A DNA stretch of 8,101 nt, taken from assembly GCA_041744795.1 (NCBI GenBank), contig JBGTKD010000196.1, forward strand, positions 1 through 8,101. Reading direction: 5' to 3'. A program made the position numbers and the translations under genes. This DNA is from DATHWB01 sp041744795. GTDB lineage: Bacteria > Actinomycetota > Acidimicrobiia > Spongiisociales > ZC4RG35. The notes under the pieces were generated by a model. That model did no database searches, was not told the origin of the DNA, and worked only from the letters and a program-made list of their open reading frames with translations. Positions 5,024-8,101 of this stretch are shown here, one piece after another. Each line of letters starts with the position of its first letter. Within the stretch, counting starts at the first letter, position 1.

Positions 5024-5857
5024 TCACGGTCCTATCGGATCGCCCGAGTCGCGTTCCCTCACTGCCTGCTGGAACCCGACCTCCTCGGCGCGCTGTTTGA
5101 ACCAGACTCCTTCCGGGCTGTGTCGGGTTATGCCGTCGAAGACCGTGGCGAACATCTGGGTCTGGGTGAGACCCATCGATTCGATGGCTTGATTGATCAT
5201 CAGCTTCTGCATCATCAATTGGTTCTTTGGCACCCCGGCGATGCGCTCGGCCAGACCCTGCACGCGGCCATCGAGGTCTACCTCGGGAACGGACTCCAGC
5301 ACCAAACCCATCTCCGCAGCTTCGACACCCGTAATGAGGTCCCCGGTGAAAAGCATGCGCTTGGCCCGTTCCATTCCGAGGCGATACACCCACATAGCCG
5401 TGGTCGGACAACCCCACACCCTGGCGGGCGGATATCCGATCAGCGCATCGTCGGCCATTACGACGATGTCACAGGCCAAGGCGATGTCGGAACCGCCGGC
5501 CACGGCATGACCGCGCACCTTGGCGATCGTCGGCTTGTAGGAACGCCACAGCGCCATGAAGTTCTGGGTGTTGCGGAACATCATTTCGAAGTCGACCATC
5601 GGATCCCAAGGCATTTGCTGGCTATACGGGGCGTCCGGACGTTCCGCATATTCCTTCAGGTCATAACCTGCACAGAAGGATCTGCCAGATCCGGTGACCA
5701 CGATCACATGCACTCCCGGGTCGGCCTGGGCCAGCTCTGTGGCCTGGCGTATCTCAGACGGCATGTGATCGTCGATGGCATTGAGGCGATCCGGCCGGTC
5801 GAGCGTGATCGTCGCTATTCGGCCGTCGACGTCGTATCGCAGGCTGTGAAAGTTCAA
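5024..5857 (-). CDS. Crotonase-fold (enoyl-CoA hydratase/isomerase family) enzyme
   Basis: The 277-aa protein has typical crotonase length and layout. It starts with IATITLDRPDRLNAID (14-29), has the first oxyanion-hole loop SFCAGYDLKEY (60-70) with A63/G64, and the second, RGHAVAGGSDIALACDIVV (115-133), with G121. These sites bind and polarise acyl-CoA thioesters. The two glutamates that catalyse hydration in classical enoyl-CoA hydratase are not obvious: the first position is D124 and the second falls in GYPPARVWG (141-149) without a glutamate. It may therefore be an isomerase, hydrolase or other crotonase rather than a hydratase. The start is TTG at 5857, set by a strong AAGGAGGT (5868-5861). 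The stop of the small membrane protein gene overlaps that site, so translation is probably coupled. It is cytosolic; substrate unknown. Confidence 0.9.
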   Translation of the reverse strand: MNFHSLRYDVDGRIATITLDRPDRLNAIDDHMPSEIRQATELAQADPGVHVIVVTGSGRSFCAGYDLKEYAERPDAPYSQQMPWDPMVDFEMMFRNTQNFMALWRSYKPTIAKVRGHAVAGGSDIALACDIVVMADDALIGYPPARVWGCPTTAMWVYRLGMERAKRMLFTGDLITGVEAAEMGLVLESVPEVDLDGRVQGLAERIAGVPKNQLMMQKLMINQAIESMGLTQTQMFATVFDGITRHSPEGVWFKQRAEEVGFQQAVRERDSGDPIGP

Positions 5858-5860
5858 TGG

Positions 5861-5868
5861 ACCTCCTT
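5861..5868 (-). promoter_or_regulatory. Ribosome binding site that fixes the crotonase TTG start
   Basis: AAGGAGGT on the minus strand ends 3 bases before TTG 5857-5855. It is the strongest ribosome site on the minus strand of the window and supports TTG as the start, with the protein beginning at the expected point of the crotonase fold. The TAA stop of the upstream gene (5869-5867) lies within it. Confidence 0.75.
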
Positions 5869-6175
5869 ATGAGAAGACAAGGCTGGCGATGCCCAGAATG
5901 GCTCCTACTGCGGTCCCGATGAGCCAGATTCGCACAATTTGGCGTTGGCCCACGATGGCGTAGGCGACACCGGCAACGAATACCCCGACGAGAACTGCCG
6001 TCAGGGCCATGAGTGCCGCGCCGAGTAGTCGGTTGGGCTCGGTGCAACTAATGAAACAGCCTGTGTAGGAGAAGATGCCGACGAGCCAGGCGGCGAAGGC
6101 CCCGAAACCGGCCGCGGTGGCCACACAGACACCAATGATGATTCGCACAGCGGGATGAATTGTCGAGGTGGTCAT
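5867..6175 (-). CDS. Small three-helix membrane protein of unknown function
   Basis: The 102-aa product starts MTTSTIHPAVRIIIGV and has three strongly hydrophobic segments at about 11-36, 51-75 and 80-101. The loop between the first two contains C40 and C44 (TGCFISC). No family is recognised. ATG at 6175 has no Shine-Dalgarno, but a CACAAT -10-like hexamer lies exactly 6 bases upstream, so the message may be leaderless. It lies 59 bases after the MFS gene and directly before the crotonase gene, whose ribosome site overlaps its stop. It might be a structural membrane protein with no tie to the crotonase; context gives no firm role. Confidence 0.72.
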   Translation of the reverse strand: MTTSTIHPAVRIIIGVCVATAAGFGAFAAWLVGIFSYTGCFISCTEPNRLLGAALMALTAVLVGVFVAGVAYAIVGQRQIVRIWLIGTAVGAILGIASLVFS

Positions 6176-6181
6176 AGGGCC

Positions 6182-6187
6182 ATTGTG
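6182..6187 (-). promoter_or_regulatory. Possible -10 of a leaderless promoter for the small membrane protein gene
   Basis: CACAAT (minus strand 6187-6182) matches four of six sigma-70 -10 positions and is separated by 6 bases (GGCCCT) from the ATG at 6175. This would place transcription start at or next to the ATG. The -35 region is weak. Spacing identical to the two promoters near 7888 and 7917 is the main support. It would start a second transcript covering the downstream minus-strand genes. Confidence 0.28.
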
Positions 6188-6234
6188 GATGATCGCCCTC
6201 GGGTCAGTAATCGGTGGTTGCCCTGATCCTGGAG

Positions 6235-7881
6235 TCAGGGGCCGTCAGTGTTGGAGAGGGGGATGGATCCATCCGTCCGGTGGAGGTCGTGATGGGAATG
6301 GCGTTCCCAATCGGCGGGGTGGCCCTCGTCGACGGCTACCAAATGGCGAGTCGTCGGATTGCCCGAGGTGTCGAAGGCGATCGCCCGGCGGATAGCGTTT
6401 CGGGAGGCGTCGTCAATCCGGCGGTGCATGGCAAGATGCTCTTCCCAGGACGCGCACAGAAACACCTCGGTCAGACGGTGCGGGTTGTCTGCGTCGCGGT
6501 ACAGCCTCCACCGGTATGCACCGGTCCTCAGCCGAACGAACCGGACGGTCTGCATGGCGGCCAGGAAGTCGTCCAGGGATCTTTGGTCGACGTTCCAGGT
6601 GTTCGCCACCATGACAGGGCCACCCTCGGTATCGGCGTGAGCCGGTATGGCGGTTGCTTGCTCGAATTCGGGGGACTCAACGTCGTCCAGGGCGGGGATG
6701 GCAAAACGGGGGGCTACGAGGCCGAGACCGATCGCCCCGATCGAGAACAGAACATAAGCCCGGCCTGGCCCGATCGCATCGGCCACCACGCCGGCGAGGA
6801 TCGACCCCACCGGGATGATTCCGGCGAAAGAAAGCGTGTAGAGGCTCATGGCCCGGCCGCGCACCCACCCCGGCGCCATCAGTTGAGCCGTGGCGTTCAT
6901 GGTGGTTAGCGACCACACCCAGCACACCCCGATGGCCACGAGAGCGCCCATCGCCACACCGATTCCAGGAGCGATACCGAGTAGCACTCCGAACGTCCCG
7001 AAGGCTGTCATCGACACAGGAACGGCTCGCGCCCCGAGACCTCGGATGAGTCGGGGGCGGGTAAAAGCTCCCACTAGCGCTCCGAGGCCCATCGACCCGA
7101 GCAACAGCCCGTAGGTCCACTCGGATCCACCGAGTTCCTCGGTGCGGCTCGGAAGTACGGCCTGGATCACTGCCGAGCAGATGGCGAACATCGCGGCGAG
7201 GAGGAGAACCCGTCGGAAGGGGACCGTGAACCGGGCGAACCGGAGTCCGAGGGCCATCGCCTCTGTCATCGAATGACCGTCAGGATCGCCCGCGACCTCG
7301 ATTCTGCGACCCACCGTGGCGAGTACCACCACGACTGCCGCATAAGACAGGGCGTTCGCGGCAAAAGCCACCCCGGCACCCAAGGTCGCAAGGATGAGTC
7401 CACCGATGGCAGGGCCGATTGCCCGGGCGACGTTGAAGGCGACAGAGTTGAGCGCCACCGCAGAAGCGATCATGCCGCGAGGTACGAGGTCGGGTACGAA
7501 CGACTGCCACGCTGGCAGATTGAACGCCACGCCCACTCCCAGGAGTAATCCGAGTCCAAGCAGTACTCCGGGCGTGATCCATCCGCTGAATGAGACCCAC
7601 GCCATCGCCGCCGCCGCCAGGCCCGAAAGACTCTGGGCGACGATCATTACCTTTGTGCGGTCGAACAGGTCGGCGACTGCCCCTGCCAAGACGGCGAGGA
7701 AGAGAGTCGGAAGCAGATTGGACGCCACCATTAGCCCAACCCAGGTGGCGGATCCGGTCAACTCCAGCATCAACCACGACCCCGCCACCGCCTGAAGGAA
7801 CGTGCCGAGGCTGGAGAACAGCGACGCAAACCACAAGGCTCGGAAGGCGGGTACTCGGAGAGGTGCAACTGCTTCGGCCAC
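6235..7881 (-). CDS. MFS_3-type (EntS-like) major facilitator exporter with C-terminal soluble domain
   Basis: This inner-membrane transporter belongs to the MFS_3/transmembrane secretion effector group (related to EntS), usually proton-driven exporters of siderophores or drugs. From GTG 7881 the 548-aa product begins VAEAVAPLRVPAFRALWFAS, the usual family start. It has about 12 hydrophobic segments in residues 15-410, with the MFS loop motif GAVADLFDRTKV between helices 2 and 3. After the membrane part, residues about 420-520 form a soluble alpha/beta segment (MVANTWNVDQRSLDDFLAAM...EVFLCASWEEHLAMHRR) resembling ABM-like domains; such a tail is common in this group. The last 30 residues are polar and His-rich. 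GTG at 7881 is preferred because TACACT lies 6 bases upstream (leaderless start) and the frame above it (to 8067) overlaps the divergent gene with Arg-rich, unlikely sequence. Substrate is unknown. Confidence 0.91.
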   Translation of the reverse strand: MAEAVAPLRVPAFRALWFASLFSSLGTFLQAVAGSWLMLELTGSATWVGLMVASNLLPTLFLAVLAGAVADLFDRTKVMIVAQSLSGLAAAAMAWVSFSGWITPGVLLGLGLLLGVGVAFNLPAWQSFVPDLVPRGMIASAVALNSVAFNVARAIGPAIGGLILATLGAGVAFAANALSYAAVVVVLATVGRRIEVAGDPDGHSMTEAMALGLRFARFTVPFRRVLLLAAMFAICSAVIQAVLPSRTEELGGSEWTYGLLLGSMGLGALVGAFTRPRLIRGLGARAVPVSMTAFGTFGVLLGIAPGIGVAMGALVAIGVCWVWSLTTMNATAQLMAPGWVRGRAMSLYTLSFAGIIPVGSILAGVVADAIGPGRAYVLFSIGAIGLGLVAPRFAIPALDDVESPEFEQATAIPAHADTEGGPVMVANTWNVDQRSLDDFLAAMQTVRFVRLRTGAYRWRLYRDADNPHRLTEVFLCASWEEHLAMHRRIDDASRNAIRRAIAFDTSGNPTTRHLVAVDEGHPADWERHSHHDLHRTDGSIPLSNTDGP

Positions 7882-7887
7882 GGCCAG

Positions 7888-7893
7888 AGTGTA
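7888..7893 (-). promoter_or_regulatory. -10 element of a leaderless MFS promoter
   Basis: TACACT (minus strand 7893-7888) fits the TAnnnT -10 pattern and lies exactly 6 bases before the GTG at 7881. Transcription would begin at the start codon, explaining the absence of a ribosome site. No strong -35 is visible, which is common in actinobacteria. Confidence 0.45.
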
Positions 7894-7916
7894 TGGGTCT
7901 GGATCGGAGCCTCTTC

Positions 7917-7922
7917 TATCCT
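7917..7922 (+). promoter_or_regulatory. -10 element of a leaderless promoter for the flavoprotein gene
   Basis: TATCCT (7917-7922) lies 6 bases before ATG 7929, so the transcript would start at or beside the ATG. There is no Shine-Dalgarno sequence. It mirrors the MFS promoter on the other strand; the two -10 hexamers are 23 bases apart, so the promoters overlap and may compete. Confidence 0.45.
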
Positions 7923-7928
7923 TCCGTG

Positions 7929-8101
7929 ATGGATTGGAGCGGCTTCGTGGATGCGGCGACATCAATCTCCTGGATCGCCTACCTAGGCACGGTGGACGAA
8001 CGGGGAAAGCCTCATGTGGCCGCTGTCGCGCCCGGCTTCGAGCCAGGTTCGATCTGGTTTGCCACACGTCAGTCGTCTCGCAAGTTCCGCAACCTCAGCC
8101 A
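7929..8101 (+). CDS. Pyridoxamine-phosphate-oxidase-like flavin/F420-binding protein (5' part)
   Basis: From ATG 7929 an open frame runs off the right edge, giving 57 residues starting MDWSGFVDAATSISWIAYLG. The pattern WIAYLGTVDERGKPHVAAVAP, then a strand GSIWFATRQSSRKFRNLS, is the usual N-terminal half of the split-barrel flavin-binding family: two strands, a glycine/proline turn, and the K-x-x-N-L segment that contacts the cofactor phosphate. Such proteins bind FMN, F420 or heme, and function varies widely, so no reaction is assigned. GTG at 7926 directly before the ATG is an alternative start. It is divergent from the MFS gene; the 47 bases between the two starts carry both promoters. Confidence 0.8.
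   Translation, partial: MDWSGFVDAATSISWIAYLGTVDERGKPHVAAVAPGFEPGSIWFATRQSSRKFRNLS

Noticed and set aside
4919..5872. 317-codon plus-strand ORF opposite the crotonase gene
   Set aside because: It is antisense to an unmistakable crotonase, has no ribosome site and encodes His-rich sequence with no recognisable family.
6221..6240. Hairpin CCCTGA/TCAGGG at the MFS stop as an intrinsic terminator
   Set aside because: The stem is only 6 bp with an 8-base loop and no U tract; at most it is a weak structure between the MFS and small membrane protein genes.
7882..8067. N-terminal extension of the MFS gene
   Set aside because: The residues are Arg/Pro-rich and overlap the divergent flavoprotein gene; the family normally starts near the GTG at 7881, which also has a suitably spaced -10.
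1..8101. tRNA, rRNA, insertion sequence, integrase, CRISPR or toxin-antitoxin content
   Set aside because: None was recognised on either strand; there are no direct repeat arrays, transposase motifs or tRNA-like cloverleaves that I could see by eye.

Overview
This window looks like chromosomal DNA from a moderately high-GC actinobacterium-like organism, possibly an Acidimicrobiia-type lineage. The lineage is an inference from base composition, use of GTG and TTG starts, apparently leaderless promoters and gene content. No rRNA, tRNA, insertion sequence, phage gene or CRISPR array is visible. Coding density is very high from about 660 onward.

Region 1 (1-661): the 5' end of a minus-strand gene leaves the window at the left. 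It is followed by about 550 bases without a conventional gene, but not empty. In order this stretch holds a perfect 12-bp palindrome, an ECF-sigma-type promoter motif, and three (perhaps four) tiny ORFs with good to excellent Shine-Dalgarno sequences, interleaved with possible hairpins. The last small ORF overlaps the azlC start by 4 bases. Region 2 (662-1752, plus strand): azlC and azlD, a two-subunit branched-chain amino acid exporter, also overlapping by 4 bases.

Region 3 (1758-7881, minus strand) is a compact run of seven genes. In transcription order they are an MFS_3-type exporter, a small membrane protein, a crotonase-fold enzyme, an ECF sigma factor, an O6-alkylguanine-DNA alkyltransferase carrying an Ada zinc domain at its C-terminus, a thioredoxin-like/'DGLP' protein of unknown function, and a UGSC-family selenoprotein. 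The selenoprotein is split by an in-frame TGA read here as selenocysteine, with a bacterial SECIS-like hairpin directly downstream. The sigma and alkyltransferase genes overlap by 4 bases; the last two genes are 15 bases apart. azlD and the selenoprotein gene converge with only 5 bases between their stops. Region 4 (7929-8101, plus strand) is the start of a pyridoxamine-phosphate-oxidase-like flavoprotein, divergent from the MFS gene; both starts look leaderless.

How the genes may work together (inference): the two distal genes form a redox module with a CxxC thioredoxin-like partner and a Sec/Cys-rich UGSC protein. The sigma/alkyltransferase pair resembles a split version of the Ada response, in which the methylation-sensing zinc domain lacks its usual AraC DNA-binding domain and a sigma factor is encoded in the overlapping reading frame. 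The azlCD operon appears to be controlled by an ECF-type promoter plus a leader with several small ORFs.
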